DNA from: Gluconacetobacter sacchari
GTDB taxonomy: Bacteria > Pseudomonadota > Alphaproteobacteria > Acetobacterales > Acetobacteraceae
Assembly: GCF_014174255.1 (NCBI RefSeq)
Contig: NZ_JABEQJ010000006.1
Location: 108,977-172,976 of the forward strand
Direction: 5' to 3'
DNA: 64,000 nt
The translations under genes and the position numbers were made by a program. Below are positions 1-10,147 of this stretch, piece by piece; the first letter of the stretch is position 1, and the number at the start of each line of letters is the position of its first letter. The notes beneath the pieces are model-generated. The model saw nothing but the letters and a program-made list of their open reading frames with translations. It ran no database searches and had not been told where the DNA came from.

Positions 1-814
1 GGCGCAGGCGGGAGTGGGAATAGGCGCCCATGGCCAGCATGTCGGCGCCGAAATCGGTGCAGGCCGACAGCAGGCTGGCGCCCACGGTTTCGTCCGGGTC
101 GCCGAATTCCACCAGGTCGGCGTGGATGCCGTGGATGGTCAGGTAGTCGGCGGCGTCGCGCGCCTCGGGGCCCCGGCGCTGGTAGTCGCCGGAATAGAGG
201 ACGCGGACCGCCTCGGCCTCGGCCGCCCAGGGCAGGATATGGTGCAGGGCCGCCGTGGCTTCCGAGGTGCCGTTCCAGGCGATGCAGATCCGCCGGCCGG
301 CGGCGGTGGGCGCGCGGCGGGGGGCGATGACCACCGGGCGGCCGCTGTCGAACAGGATGGCGTGCAGGGTCTCGGACGACGAGATCTCCTCGCCCGAATC
401 CGGGTGGGGGACCACGGTGACGTCCGACAGGCGGGCGCGGTAGGTGACGACCTCGTGCTCGCGGCCCGTCATGGTGACCAGGCTGGCCGACGCGCTGCCG
501 ACGGGATTGCCGTGGAAGGGCGGGATCGCGTCGGTGACCGTGATGCCGTGCGTGGCGGTGAAGCGGGAAAAGACCTCGCGCACCGCCAGCGCGCGGCGGG
601 AGCCTTCGCGCTCGGCGGCGGACATCATTTCCTCGACCATCGCGCCGGACAGGCCTTCACCGGCCAGCGGGGCGACGTCGCGGCTGTCGGCGCGGACATG
701 CAGCGCCGCGATATGGCCGCCGAACTGGCGCGCGAAGGCCAGGCCGGTGGCCAGCGCGGCCTCGGCATTGGACGTTCCGTTCAGGGGTAGAAGGATTTTC
801 TGTATCGTCTTCAA
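1..814 (-). CDS. Universal stress protein UspA family, partial (C-terminus off the window)
   Basis: Reading leftward from a TTG at 814 gives 271 codons in frame to the window edge. A GGAG lies 7 bases before the TTG. The protein looks like a tandem Usp protein: a first domain opening KILLPLNGTSNAEAAL and a second opening ICIAWNGTSEATAAL near residue 175. The last visible residues, MGAYSHSRLR, match the start of the ATP-binding loop (G-x2-G-x9-G-S/T) of the second domain, so perhaps 15-25 residues are missing. Family members bind ATP or small ligands and aid stress survival in the cytoplasm; the specific role here is unknown. The open frame on the opposite strand is a shadow, since it has no domain match while this frame reads as a clean Usp protein. 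Confidence 0.85.
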   Translation of the reverse strand, partial: MKTIQKILLPLNGTSNAEAALATGLAFARQFGGHIAALHVRADSRDVAPLAGEGLSGAMVEEMMSAAEREGSRRALAVREVFSRFTATHGITVTDAIPPFHGNPVGSASASLVTMTGREHEVVTYRARLSDVTVVPHPDSGEEISSSETLHAILFDSGRPVVIAPRRAPTAAGRRICIAWNGTSEATAALHHILPWAAEAEAVRVLYSGDYQRRGPEARDAADYLTIHGIHADLVEFGDPDETVGASLLSACTDFGADMLAMGAYSHSRLR

Positions 815-860
815 TGCTATTCTCCAGCAATCCTGAGGGAACGTCGGGGGAGGGAAGAGG

Positions 861-1463
861 CTAGGGGTAGAGGCGCGTCGTCTCCCAGCCGGTATCCGTG
901 CGGAGCCAGATCGCGCGATCGTGCAGCCGGTGGGCGCGATTCTGCCAGAATTCAATGCGCTCCGGCGCCAGCCGGAAACCGGACCAGTCGGCCGGGCGCG
1001 GAATCGGCGCGCCTTCGGGGTAGCGGGCCTCTTCCAGGGCCAGGCGGCGCTCGAACAGCGCGCGGTCGGGCAGCGGACGGGACTGGTCGGAAGCGATGGC
1101 GCCCAGCCGCGACAGGCGCGAGCGGCTGGCGAAATAGGCATCGGCCTCGGCGTCGGTGACGGGTTCGACCGGGCCCTCGATCCGGATCTGCCGCATCAGG
1201 CTCTTCCAGTGGAACAGCAGGGCGGCATGGGGGTTTTCGGCCAGTTCGCCGGCCTTGCGGCTTTCAAGGTTGGTATAGAAGACGAAGCCGCGCGGATCGG
1301 CGCCCTTCAGCAGGATCATCCGCACCGACGGCCGCCCGTCGCGGGTGGCGGTGGCCAGGGCCATGGCGTTGGGATCGTTGGGTTCGGCCGCTTCGGCGGC
1401 GCGCATCCACTCGGCGAAGAGGGTATAGGGATCGGCATCCAGGTCGATCAGCTTCACGGTCAT
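861..1463 (-). CDS. pdxH: Pyridoxamine 5'-phosphate oxidase
   Basis: The 200-residue protein catalyses the last step of vitamin B6 synthesis and salvage, oxidising pyridoxine or pyridoxamine 5'-phosphate to PLP with FMN and O2. The FMN-binding split-barrel core is clear: RMILLKG, then FVFYTNLESRKAGELAENP, LLFHWKSLMRQIRIEGPVEP, and the C-terminal dimerisation domain with ERIEFWQNRAHRLHDR, whose RLHDR contacts substrate. It is somewhat shorter than the E. coli enzyme (218) because the N-terminus is short, which is usual in alphaproteobacteria. It is transcribed away from fabI across a 173 bp gap. Confidence 0.96.
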   Translation of the reverse strand: MTVKLIDLDADPYTLFAEWMRAAEAAEPNDPNAMALATATRDGRPSVRMILLKGADPRGFVFYTNLESRKAGELAENPHAALLFHWKSLMRQIRIEGPVEPVTDAEADAYFASRSRLSRLGAIASDQSRPLPDRALFERRLALEEARYPEGAPIPRPADWSGFRLAPERIEFWQNRAHRLHDRAIWLRTDTGWETTRLYP

Positions 1464-1636
1464 AGACGATCAATCCCATTTCTGCCGGGTGGACCGGAGC
1501 GCGGACATGGCCATCATGCCACGCATCGGGTGAAACCGTGCCCTCCCGTGGCTCGGACCTTGTCCGACGCGCGCGCTTGTGCAACCACGGCGCCATTCAG
1601 ATCATGCCATATTCCATTCAGTCCGAGGATTCTATC

Positions 1637-2476
<840 letters not shown>

Positions 2477-2514
2477 GAGCGTGCCTTCGGGCATGAGCGG
2501 GGGGATGTCGGGGC

Positions 2515-3603
2515 ATGTCGGATAACAGTTTCGGGCATCTGTTCCGGGTGACGACCTGGGGGGAGAGCCATGGGCCGGCCATCGGCTGCGTGATCGATGG
2601 CTGCCCGCCGCGCATCGCGTTATCCGAGGCCGATATCCAGCCGTGGCTGGACCAGCGGCGGCCCGGCCAGTCGAAATTCACCACCCAGCGGCAGGAGCCC
2701 GATAGCGTCGAGATCCTGTCCGGCGTGTTCGAGGGGCGGACGACCGGGACCCCGATTTCGCTGCTGATCCGCAATGTGGACCAGCGGTCGCGCGATTACG
2801 GCGATATCGCCGAACGCTACCGGCCGGGCCATGCCGATGTGGCCTATGACCTGAAATACGGCATTCGCGATTATCGCGGCGGCGGGCGGTCCTCGGCCCG
2901 CGAGACCGCGATGCGGGTGGCGGCGGGGGCCGTCGCGCGGCAGGTGCTGGGGGCGGGCATACGGATTCGTGCCGCGCTGGTGCAGGTCGGCACGCATCGC
3001 ATCGACCGGGGGCGCTGGAACTGGGATTCGGTCGGCGACAACCCGTTCTTCTGTCCGGACCCGGAGACGGTGCCGGTGTGGGAGGCGTATCTGGGCGCGG
3101 TGCGCAAGGCCGGGTCGTCGGTCGGCGCGGTGGTCGAAATCGTGGCCGAGGGGGTGCCGCCGGGATTGGGGGCGCCGATCTATGGCAAGCTGGATTCCGA
3201 CCTGGCGATGGCGCTGATGAGCATCAATGCCGTGAAGGGGGTCGAGATCGGCGACGGGTTCGCCGCCGCCGCCCTGACCGGTGAGGAAAATGCCGACCCG
3301 ATGCGGATGGAGGACGGGCGGCTGGTCTTCGCCGCCAACCATGCCGGGGGGGTGCTGGGAGGGATTTCCACCGGCCAGGCGCTGGTGGCGCGGTTTGCGG
3401 TGAAGCCGACCAGTTCGATCCTGACGCCGGTTGCCTCGGTGACGCGGGGTGGGGAGAATGTGGAGGTTTCGACGCGCGGGCGCCATGACCCGTGCGTGGG
3501 GATCCGCGCCGTGCCGGTGGGCGCGGCGATGATGGCCTGCGTGCTGGCCGATCATCTGCTGCGCCATCGAGGTCAGACCGGGCACGATCCGCGCCTGGCC
3601 TGA
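2515..3603 (+). CDS. aroC: Chorismate synthase
   Basis: AroC makes chorismate from 5-enolpyruvylshikimate 3-phosphate using reduced FMN, the last common step of aromatic amino-acid synthesis. The 362-residue protein carries the family signatures: [17 protein letters not shown] at residues 17-33, [19 protein letters not shown] around 125, and [19 protein letters not shown] near the C-terminus. Length is normal for the bacterial family. The start at 2515 follows a G-rich stretch directly after fabI. The stop lies in a hairpin shared with the converging osmC-like gene. Confidence 0.97.
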   Translation: MSDNSFGHLFRVTTWGESHGPAIGCVIDGCPPRIALSEADIQPWLDQRRPGQSKFTTQRQEPDSVEILSGVFEGRTTGTPISLLIRNVDQRSRDYGDIAERYRPGHADVAYDLKYGIRDYRGGGRSSARETAMRVAAGAVARQVLGAGIRIRAALVQVGTHRIDRGRWNWDSVGDNPFFCPDPETVPVWEAYLGAVRKAGSSVGAVVEIVAEGVPPGLGAPIYGKLDSDLAMALMSINAVKGVEIGDGFAAAALTGEENADPMRMEDGRLVFAANHAGGVLGGISTGQALVARFAVKPTSSILTPVASVTRGGENVEVSTRGRHDPCVGIRAVPVGAAMMACVLADHLLRHRGQTGHDPRLA

Positions 3604-3620
3604 CGGGGAAGGATCAGGCC
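3597..3620. terminator. Hairpin spanning both convergent stop codons of aroC and the OsmC gene
   Basis: GGCCTGA (3597-3603) pairs perfectly with TCAGGCC (3614-3620) around a 10-base loop. Each arm contains one of the two stop codons. There is no clear T run on either side, so intrinsic termination would be weak. A bidirectional mRNA 3'-end stabiliser is equally possible. Confidence 0.4.
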
Positions 3621-4045
3621 TTCAGCGTTGCGTCCAGCGTGATCGTGGCGTTCAGCAGCTTGGAGATCGGGCAGCCGGCCTTGGCCTTGGCTGCGAGTTC
3701 CTGGAACTGCGCCTCGGTGACGCCGGGGATGGTGGCCGTGAGCGTCAGGTGGGCGGCGGTGACCGCGAAGCCCTCGGACTGCTTTTCCAGCGAGATGACC
3801 GATTTCGCGTCCAGGGCGGTGGCGGTGAGGCCGGCGCCGCCGAGGATACCCGACAGGGCCATGGCGAAGCAGGCGGCGTGCGAGGCGCCGATCAGTTCCT
3901 CGGGGTTGGTGCCGGCCACGCCTTCGAAGCGGGTGTTGAAGCCGTAGGGCTGGTTGGACAATGCCCCGCTTTCGGTCGAGACGGTGCCCTTGCCGTCCTT
4001 GATGCTGCCTTCCCAGTGGGCGGTGCCGAATTTCTTGATGGTCAT
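3614..4045 (-). CDS. OsmC-family peroxiredoxin
   Basis: The 143-residue protein starts at 4045, where GAAGGA precedes the ATG at a normal distance; a 13-codon upstream extension is less likely. It has the OsmC/Ohr fold pattern with the two redox cysteines: Cys59 in SHAACFAMALSG and Cys125 in AGCPISKLLN. These proteins reduce organic hydroperoxides in the cytoplasm, using thiol or lipoyl reductants. The spacing and the YGFNTRF/GTNPEELIGASHAAC region look more like the OsmC (YhfA/OsmC) branch than Ohr. It converges on aroC with 10 bp between stops. Confidence 0.9.
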   Translation of the reverse strand: MTIKKFGTAHWEGSIKDGKGTVSTESGALSNQPYGFNTRFEGVAGTNPEELIGASHAACFAMALSGILGGAGLTATALDAKSVISLEKQSEGFAVTAAHLTLTATIPGVTEAQFQELAAKAKAGCPISKLLNATITLDATLKA

Positions 4046-4130
4046 GGTGTCGGTTCCTTCGATGGTTGGGGAGCGCGCGACCATAACGCGGCGTGCGGCC
4101 GGATGGACCCGCCCGGGCGCGCACGATCGG

Positions 4131-4194
4131 GTGAAAGCCCGGGCCCGTGAAAGCGTGGGCCCGTGAAAGCGTGGGCCCGTGAAAGCGCGGGGCG
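4131..4194. repeat. Four tandem 16 bp repeats, unit GTGAAAGCGTGGGCCC
   Basis: Copies lie at 4131-4146, 4147-4162, 4163-4178 and 4179-4194. Copies 2 and 3 are identical, copy 1 differs at two positions and copy 4 diverges at its 3' end. The array sits in the 236 bp gap between the divergent OsmC and metX genes. A 16 bp unit is not a multiple of three and no gene covers it. It could carry repeated regulator sites or be a neutral VNTR. Confidence 0.85.
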
Positions 4195-4281
4195 CACCCG
4201 CCGCCTGTTGCGTGTGGCGTGCGCCGGTGTCATAGGACGACCGACCGTGACAGGGATATTGCCCGCGTCCTGCAATCGTTC

Positions 4282-5460
4282 ATGAACGGAATGTCCGCCC
4301 GCGCAATGGACCAGACACCGCCCACCCAGATCGAGCACGCGCACATGCTGTTCCCCGACGGGATGCAGTTGGAATGCGGTTTCCGGCTGGCGCCGGTGCG
4401 GGTCGCCTATCGGACCTATGGCACCCTGTCGGCGGCGCGGGACAATGCGATCGTGGTCTGCCATGCCCTGACCGGCGACCAGTATCTGGCGGAGACCCAT
4501 CCGCTGACCGGCAAGCCGGGCTGGTGGGGCCGCATGGTCGGGCCGGGATTGCCGATCGATACCGACCGCTTCTTCGTCATCTGCATGAACGTGCTGGGCG
4601 GCTGCATGGGCTCGACCGGGCCGCGCGACGCGCGGCCCGATGGGCCCGGCGAACCGTGGGGCACCGATTTTCCGCCGGTCACCATCCGCGACATGGTGCG
4701 GGCGCAGAGGCTGGTGATCGACGCGCTGGGCATTTCCCGGCTGTTCGCCGTGATCGGCGGATCGATGGGCGGGATGCAGGTGCTGGAATGGGCTGCGACC
4801 TTTCCCGACATGGTGTTCGCCGCGATGCCGATCGCGACCTCGCCCTTTCATTCGGCGCAGAACATCGCCTTCAACGAGGTCAGCCGGCAGGCGATCTTCG
4901 CCGATCCGGAGTGGCATGGCGGGCGGTACTGGGAACAGGGGGCGGTGCCGGCGCGCGGGCTGGCGGTGGCGCGGATGATGGCGCACATCACCTATCTGTC
5001 CGAGGAGGCGCTGACGCGGAAATTCGGCCGCCGGGTGCGGCGCGACCCGTACAACCAGGCGGGGGCGCTGTCGCTGTTCGGCGAGATCTTCGAGGTGGAG
5101 AGCTATCTGCGGCACCAGGGGTCGTCGTTCGTGCGGCGCTTCGATGCCAATTCCTACCTGACCATCACGCGGGCCATGGATTATTTCGACCTGGGGGCCG
5201 ACCATGACGGGGACCCGTCGCGGCCCTTCCATGGCACGCGCACCCGCTTCTGCCTCGTCTCGTTCACCTCCGACTGGCTGTTCCCGACCTCGCAGGCGCG
5301 GCTGCTGGCCCGCGCGCTGAACCGCGCGGCGGCCAACGTGTCGTTCGTCGAGATCGAGAGCGACAAGGGGCATGACGCCTTTCTGCTGGATGAGCCGGAT
5401 TTCGACCGGACGGTGCGCGGCTTTCTGTCCGGTGCCGCCGAACATGCGCGGATCGGCTGA
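4282..5460 (+). CDS. metX: Homoserine O-acetyltransferase (MetX type)
   Basis: This enzyme transfers acetyl (or, in some MetX proteins, succinyl) to homoserine, committing it to methionine synthesis. It is an alpha/beta hydrolase of 392 residues from the ATG at 4282. Visible features are the nucleophile elbow GGSMGGMQ, the catalytic Asp in SFTSDWLFP and the catalytic His in [14 protein letters not shown]. Two further ATGs at 4291 and 4306 are plausible, because no strong Shine-Dalgarno picks one; an upstream in-frame start at 4219 adds a poorly conserved leader. metW follows after 3 bases, the usual metXW arrangement. The upstream region was read for a SAM-II riboswitch and none was recognised. 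Confidence 0.93.
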   Translation: MNGMSARAMDQTPPTQIEHAHMLFPDGMQLECGFRLAPVRVAYRTYGTLSAARDNAIVVCHALTGDQYLAETHPLTGKPGWWGRMVGPGLPIDTDRFFVICMNVLGGCMGSTGPRDARPDGPGEPWGTDFPPVTIRDMVRAQRLVIDALGISRLFAVIGGSMGGMQVLEWAATFPDMVFAAMPIATSPFHSAQNIAFNEVSRQAIFADPEWHGGRYWEQGAVPARGLAVARMMAHITYLSEEALTRKFGRRVRRDPYNQAGALSLFGEIFEVESYLRHQGSSFVRRFDANSYLTITRAMDYFDLGADHDGDPSRPFHGTRTRFCLVSFTSDWLFPTSQARLLARALNRAAANVSFVEIESDKGHDAFLLDEPDFDRTVRGFLSGAAEHARIG

Positions 5461-5463
5461 GCC

Positions 5464-6069
5464 ATGCGCCTCGACCAGCGGCTGATCGCCGACATGATCC
5501 GTCCCGGCACGCGGGTTCTCGACATCGGCAGCGGTGACGGGGCGTTGCTGGATTATCTGTTCCGCACCCGTGGCTGCGACGCGCGGGGGATCGAGATCGA
5601 CATGGGCGAGGTCACGCGCTCGGTGGCGCACGGGCTGCCGGTGATGCATGGCGATGCCGACCACGATCTGGCGCATTACCCCGACGAGGCGTTCGACTAC
5701 GTGGTGTTGCAGCGCACGCTCCAGGCGGTCGAACGGCCGCGCGAGGTGCTGCGGCAGATGCTGCGGATCGGGCGGCATGCCATCGTCTCGTTTCCCAATT
5801 TCGGCCATTGGCAATTGCGGCTGAAGCTGCTGACGACCGGGCGCATGCCGATGACGACGGTATGGCATACGCCGTGGTACCAGACGCCGAACATCCATCC
5901 CTGCACCATCCTCGATTTCCTGATGCTGTGCCGGGAGGAAGGCTATGTGGTCGAGCAGTGGATGGCGGTGGACGAGGTTGGCGAGCGCGCGCCCTGGCGC
6001 CGGTCGATCCGTCTGGCCAACCTGTTCGGCGAGCAGGCCCTGTTCCTGCTGCGGCGCAGGGGGCACTGA
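5464..6069 (+). CDS. metW: Methionine biosynthesis protein MetW
   Basis: The 201-residue protein has a class I methyltransferase fold with the SAM-binding motif VLDIGSGDGALLDYL near residue 20, followed by the MetW-typical GIEID and FDYVVLQRTLQAV. In alphaproteobacteria MetW works with MetX and is needed for homoserine acetylation. It starts 3 bp after the metX stop, so the two genes are almost certainly translationally coupled. Length is normal for the family. Confidence 0.94.
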   Translation: MRLDQRLIADMIRPGTRVLDIGSGDGALLDYLFRTRGCDARGIEIDMGEVTRSVAHGLPVMHGDADHDLAHYPDEAFDYVVLQRTLQAVERPREVLRQMLRIGRHAIVSFPNFGHWQLRLKLLTTGRMPMTTVWHTPWYQTPNIHPCTILDFLMLCREEGYVVEQWMAVDEVGERAPWRRSIRLANLFGEQALFLLRRRGH

Positions 6070-6099
6070 GCCGGTGCCGCAGAGCACGGTGACTCGGCC

Positions 6100-6990
6100 G
6101 TGACCGGCCAGCGTACCGTGCTGGTCGGGATCGACGGCGGCGGAACGGGGACGCGCCTGCGGCTGGCGACGCTCGAGGGCACGCTGCTGGCCGGAGGGGA
6201 GGGCGGGTCCGCCAATGTCGCCACCGATGCCGGACAGGCGTGGGAGTCGCTGCGCCAGGCGCTGGATCTGGCACTGTCCCGGGCGGGCCTGCTGGGGGCG
6301 GAGCCCCGCCTGGTCGCCGTCGCGGGGTTGGCGGGGGCCGAGGTGAGCGGCGCTGTGGCGCGCTTCATGGCGCGGCCGCCGCTGTTCGCGCGGCTGCGCA
6401 TCGTCTCGGATGCCTATACTTCCTGCGTCGGGGCGCATGCCGGGCGCGACGGCGCCATGATCGCCGCCGGCACCGGGATGGTCGGGCTGGCCGTTGCGGG
6501 CGGGACGATCCGGCGGGTCGGGGGCTGGGGCTTTCCGCAGGGGGACGAGGGCGGGGGCGCCTGGATCGGGCTGGAAGCCGTTCGGCTGATGCTGCGGGCC
6601 GGCGACGGCCGCGCGCCCCGGTCGCTGTTGAGCGAGGCTGTGCGGGCGCGGCTGGCGGATGAGGGCGCGGAGCCGATGGTATGGGCGGTCGGCGCCCGGG
6701 CCGCCGATTTCGCGCGGCTGACGCCGCTGGTCGGCAGGCTGGCCGGTGAGGGCGACGCGGAGGCACGTGGCCTGCTGGGCCGGGCGGGGGCGGAAATCGA
6801 TGCGCTGCTGGTCGCGCTGCGTGCGGCGGAGGGGTTCGGGACGTTGCCCTGCTGCCTGCTGGGCGGGCTGGGGCCGGTACTCCTGCCCTATCTGTCCGAC
6901 GTGACGCGGGCGGCCCTGTCGGCGCCCCGGGGCAACGCCCTCGACGGCGCGATGCTGCTGGCGCGGCGGTTGTGCGACACGCCCCCGTGA
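6100..6990 (+). CDS. BadF/BadG/BcrA/BcrD-type ATPase, probable N-acetylglucosamine kinase
   Basis: The 296-residue protein starts at a GTG 30 bp after metW. It belongs to the ASKHA superfamily: GIDGGGTGTRLRLATLEG at the N-terminus is the phosphate-1 loop, AAGTGMVGLAVAGGTIRRVGGWG is the phosphate-2/glucosamine-kinase signature, and DEGGGAWIGLEAVRL follows. Proteins with this pattern are usually glucosamine or N-acetylglucosamine kinases feeding cell-wall sugar recycling; the BadF name refers only to the fold. It is probably cotranscribed with metXW, although no functional link is obvious. Confidence 0.8.
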   Translation: MTGQRTVLVGIDGGGTGTRLRLATLEGTLLAGGEGGSANVATDAGQAWESLRQALDLALSRAGLLGAEPRLVAVAGLAGAEVSGAVARFMARPPLFARLRIVSDAYTSCVGAHAGRDGAMIAAGTGMVGLAVAGGTIRRVGGWGFPQGDEGGGAWIGLEAVRLMLRAGDGRAPRSLLSEAVRARLADEGAEPMVWAVGARAADFARLTPLVGRLAGEGDAEARGLLGRAGAEIDALLVALRAAEGFGTLPCCLLGGLGPVLLPYLSDVTRAALSAPRGNALDGAMLLARRLCDTPP

Positions 6991-7296
6991 GGCGGTGGGC
7001 AGCCTTGCGGCAATAAGGACTTGCGGCCGGGGCGGCATGCGGGTAGAAGCCCGGCCGTGGACGGCCCCCGCCTGTCCCGACTCTGGACTTGTACGCGCGT
7101 GCCTTGATGATGCGGGGGGCACGGACTGGACGGACAAGATATCCTTTGTGACCCACGGATTACGGTGAATGACAGCGCGCCCTGTTGAATGCAGGTGCGC
7201 GGACCGTGCGTCCTGCCTTCCTTTCAAGTTTTTCCGGATGCTCATCCTGTCGTGAGGAGTCCGGCCATTGCCGAGTGCCCGGAGGCGCTTCATTTC
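6991..7296. other. 306 bp gene-free leader before the DEAD-box helicase
   Basis: No credible protein or RNA gene was recognised here. An imperfectly spaced GGCCGGG/CCCGGCC pair occurs around 7026-7065. The long untranslated stretch before an RNA helicase gene could be a regulated 5' leader, as in cold-induced helicases, but nothing specific is visible. Confidence 0.4.
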
Positions 7297-8571
7297 ATGA
7301 CGACTTTTGCCGAACTTCAGCTCGCCGAACCGTTGCTGCGCGCGCTGAACGAGGAGGGATACACCACCCCGACCCCGATCCAGGCTGGCGCGATCCCGCA
7401 CCTGCTGGCCGGGCGGGACCTGCTGGGCCTGGCGCAGACGGGCACCGGCAAGACGGCGGCCTTCGCGCTGCCGATCCTGCATCGTCTGCTGACCCACCAT
7501 CGCCGGGCCGCCCCCAAGGGCGCGCGGGTGCTGGTCCTGGCGCCGACGCGCGAACTGGCGTCGCAGATCGATGAGAGCTTCAAGGCCTATGCCCGGCATA
7601 TGCGCCTGAGCCATGCCGTGATCTTCGGCGGCGTCGGCCAGGGCCGGCAGGTCGAGGCGATGCGTCGCGGCGTCGATGTGCTGGTCGCGGCCCCGGGCCG
7701 CCTGCTGGACCTGATGGGCCAGGGCCATGTCGACCTGTCCGGGCTGGAAGTCCTGGTGCTGGACGAGGCCGACCGGATGCTGGACATGGGCTTCGTCCGC
7801 GATATCCGCCGCATCGTGGCCGAGCTGCCGCGCGACCGGCAGACGCTGCTGTTCTCGGCCACCATGCCGCGCAGCATCGCCGAACTGGCGCACGGGCTGC
7901 TGCGCGACCCGGCGACCGTGCAGGTCACGCCGCCGTCGAGCACCGTCGACCGTATTCGCCAGGCGGTGATGTTCGTCGATGCCGACAAGAAGCGCGACGC
8001 GTTGCAGATGCTGGTGGACTCGCCCAAGGTCGAGCGCGCCGTGGTGTTCACGCTGATGAAGCATGAGGCCAACAAGGTTGCCGCCTTCCTGAACGACCAT
8101 GGCGTCGTGGCCGAGGCGATCCACGGCAACAAGTCGCAGGGCGCGCGGGAGCGGGCGATGTCGGGCTTCCGGTCCGGCGCCGTCAAGGTGCTGGTGGCGA
8201 CCGATATCGCGGCGCGCGGCATCGATGTCGACGACGTGACGCATGTCTTCAACTACGACCTGCCCAACGTGCCGGAAAGCTATGTCCACCGGATCGGCCG
8301 GACGGCCCGCGCCGGGCGTGAGGGCTGGGCGGTGTCGCTGTGCGATGCCGAGCAGCGGGCGTGGCTGCGCGATATCGAGAAGGCGATCGGCAAGCCGATC
8401 CCGGTGGTGATGGAGCATCCGTACCATTCCGAGGCGGCCGAGAAATCGACCATGCGCCCGCCGGTGCTGGGCGGCGGTGGCGGCCGGGGCCGTGGCGGCG
8501 GTGGCGGCGGACGCAACCAGTCGCGCGCGGGCGGTGGGCAGCATCGCGGCGCCTCGCGCCGGGTGGCCTGA
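7297..8571 (+). CDS. DEAD-box ATP-dependent RNA helicase, RhlE-like
   Basis: From the ATG at 7297, with GGAGG 11 bases upstream, the protein is 424 residues. It shows the full helicase set in order: Q motif GYTTPTPIQ, motif I AQTGTGKT, PTRELA, VAAPGRLLDL, DEAD (VLDEADRML), SATMP, then in the second RecA domain AVVFTLMKHEANKVA, TDIAARGIDVDDVTHVFNYDLP and HRIGRTARAGREG. The last 40 residues are a Gly/Arg-rich tail, typical of RhlE proteins and a likely RNA-binding extension. Such helicases remodel rRNA and mRNA. An open frame starting upstream (7189) lacks conservation and is not used. Confidence 0.93.
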   Translation: MTTFAELQLAEPLLRALNEEGYTTPTPIQAGAIPHLLAGRDLLGLAQTGTGKTAAFALPILHRLLTHHRRAAPKGARVLVLAPTRELASQIDESFKAYARHMRLSHAVIFGGVGQGRQVEAMRRGVDVLVAAPGRLLDLMGQGHVDLSGLEVLVLDEADRMLDMGFVRDIRRIVAELPRDRQTLLFSATMPRSIAELAHGLLRDPATVQVTPPSSTVDRIRQAVMFVDADKKRDALQMLVDSPKVERAVVFTLMKHEANKVAAFLNDHGVVAEAIHGNKSQGARERAMSGFRSGAVKVLVATDIAARGIDVDDVTHVFNYDLPNVPESYVHRIGRTARAGREGWAVSLCDAEQRAWLRDIEKAIGKPIPVVMEHPYHSEAAEKSTMRPPVLGGGGGRGRGGGGGGRNQSRAGGGQHRGASRRVA

Positions 8572-8577
8572 CTGTTT

Positions 8578-8617
8578 GGGGCGCTCCGCCGGAAGGCGGG
8601 GCGCCCCAGCGTTTTTT
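8578..8617 (+). terminator. Strong intrinsic terminator after the DEAD-box helicase
   Basis: GGGGCGCTCCGCC (8578-8590) and GGCGGGGCGCCCC (8595-8607) form a 13 bp stem with one G-T pair and a GGAA loop. AGCG and six T residues (8612-8617) follow. The T run abuts the end of the converging MFS gene, so the element probably serves both strands. Confidence 0.88.
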
Positions 8618-10080
8618 CAAAGAAGAACGTTTCTGATCTTGCGTGCCACCAGGATGCCGGCTGCCGGAACGAGGGCGAACAGCAGGAACACCCAGAATGC
8701 CGCCCGTTCGGCCCCGGCCATGCCGCCTGGGTCGGCCAGGCCGGCGATGTTCGCGATCATGCCTGCCCAGGCGCCGGCCAGCGCCGTGGTATAGAGCTGC
8801 ACCGTGGTCAGCGATGCCGAGGCTAGGTCGCGGTCGGCGGGCTGGGCGGCGAGCAGCACGCCGGTCAGCAGGTGCGGCCAGGCCATGCCGGCCCCCACGC
8901 CCACGATGAGGAATGCCAGGCAGACGGGCCCCATCGCCCGCCATGTGCCGTCGGTGGGCAGCGAGAGATAGCAGGCCAGGAACAGGATGCCGGCCAGGGC
9001 CAGCGCGGGGGCGGCGAGCATGGCGCGGACGATGCGGGGCCGTGGGGCGCCGGCATTGAGGACCGAGCCGGTGGACCAGCCGACCGCCATCAGTACCGAC
9101 AGGTAGCCCGCGGTGAGCGGGGATTGGTGGTGCAGGGTCTGGAGGAAGAACGGGGCGAAGATCTCGATCACTTCCACGGTCAGGGCGAGGCAGCCCATCA
9201 GGGCGTAGAGGCAGGCCAGGCGGGAGCCCCAGGCGAGGGCGCCGGCCGGCAGCAGGCGGGTCCGGTCCTGCCGTTCGAGATGGGCGAGGCAGGCGAACAG
9301 GCCCAGCACGACCAGGCACCCGGCCAGGTTTTCCCATCCGTGGGGGCTGGCGCCCGCCACCGACAGGCACAGGACCGAGCCCACCATCAGCGCGATCTGT
9401 GCCCAGGCGATGCCGCGAGGGGGGCCGGGCTCGGGCGCGGTCGTGCGCGGCAGCACGGTGGTGGCCAGGACGACGAAGGGGATGGACAGCGCCGCCAGGG
9501 TCCAGAACGCGGCGCGCCACGCGCCGAATTCGGCGAACAGGCCGCCGATGGCGGGGCCGATCAGCGTGGCGACGCCCCACATCGAGGACAGCATGCTCAT
9601 CGCCCGGGGCCACAGGCCGGGCGAGAAGACCAGGCGGATGACGGCGTAGGCCATCGAGACCAGCAGGCCCGAGCCGATCCCCTGCATGACACGCCCGGCC
9701 AGCATGACGGACATTTCGGGGGCGGTGGCGCACAGCATGGCGCCGATGGCGAAGATGGCGGTCGCGATGGCGTAGGCGTGGCGGGGACCGAAACGGCCCA
9801 GCAGCCGTGCCGACAGCGACGAGCCGGCGATCGATGCCGCGACGAACAGCGAGGTATTCCAGGCGTAATAGCGCATGCCGCCGATATCGCGCACCGCCGA
9901 GGGCAGCACGGTCATGGCCATGTAGAGATTGACGGCATGCAGCATGACGCCGGCGGCCAGGGTGACGGATCGTGCCGCGTTGCCGCCGGAAAAGAGCGCC
10001 CCCCAGCCGGCCGGGGCCGGGGCTGGCCGTTGCGGGACGGAGGAGGTGGGGGATGGTCGCGACGAGGTGTCTGAACGCAT
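8617..10080 (-). CDS. MFS drug/solute exporter, SoxR-linked
   Basis: The protein is 487 residues from the ATG at 10080 (MRSDTSSRPS). An in-frame ATG at 10152 lies inside the predicted -10 box, so it cannot be the start. It has the look of a DHA2-type transporter with up to 14 membrane helices: MAMTVLPSAVRDIGG in the first helical hairpin, LLGRFGPRHAYAIATAIFAIGAMLCA as the cytoplasmic loop-helix motif A region, and GRVMQGIGSGLLVSMAYAVI as motif C-like. The substrate is unknown. The divergent soxR and the shared SoxR-type promoter suggest induction by redox-cycling compounds, which such pumps often export. Confidence 0.88.
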   Translation of the reverse strand: MRSDTSSRPSPTSSVPQRPAPAPAGWGALFSGGNAARSVTLAAGVMLHAVNLYMAMTVLPSAVRDIGGMRYYAWNTSLFVAASIAGSSLSARLLGRFGPRHAYAIATAIFAIGAMLCATAPEMSVMLAGRVMQGIGSGLLVSMAYAVIRLVFSPGLWPRAMSMLSSMWGVATLIGPAIGGLFAEFGAWRAAFWTLAALSIPFVVLATTVLPRTTAPEPGPPRGIAWAQIALMVGSVLCLSVAGASPHGWENLAGCLVVLGLFACLAHLERQDRTRLLPAGALAWGSRLACLYALMGCLALTVEVIEIFAPFFLQTLHHQSPLTAGYLSVLMAVGWSTGSVLNAGAPRPRIVRAMLAAPALALAGILFLACYLSLPTDGTWRAMGPVCLAFLIVGVGAGMAWPHLLTGVLLAAQPADRDLASASLTTVQLYTTALAGAWAGMIANIAGLADPGGMAGAERAAFWVFLLFALVPAAGILVARKIRNVLL

Positions 10081-10147
10081 GAACGCTGCCTTCCGGGTGC
10101 CGCGGGGAGTGTCCTGGCGCGGGGCTTGCCTGGGCGTGCCGGTGCCG

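Noticed and set aside
4195..4281. SAM-II riboswitch before metX
   Set aside because: This is where alphaproteobacteria often have one, but the conserved pseudoknot segments were not recognisable.
4042..8544. A 1500-codon open frame on the minus strand
   Set aside because: It is antisense to metX, metW, the sugar kinase and the helicase, all with clear motifs. Its His/Arg/Pro/Gln-rich composition is typical of antisense frames in GC-rich genes.
8460..8560. Gly-rich repeat at the end of the DEAD-box gene as a separate repeat element
   Set aside because: It is the normal RGG-like tail of the helicase, not an independent repeat.
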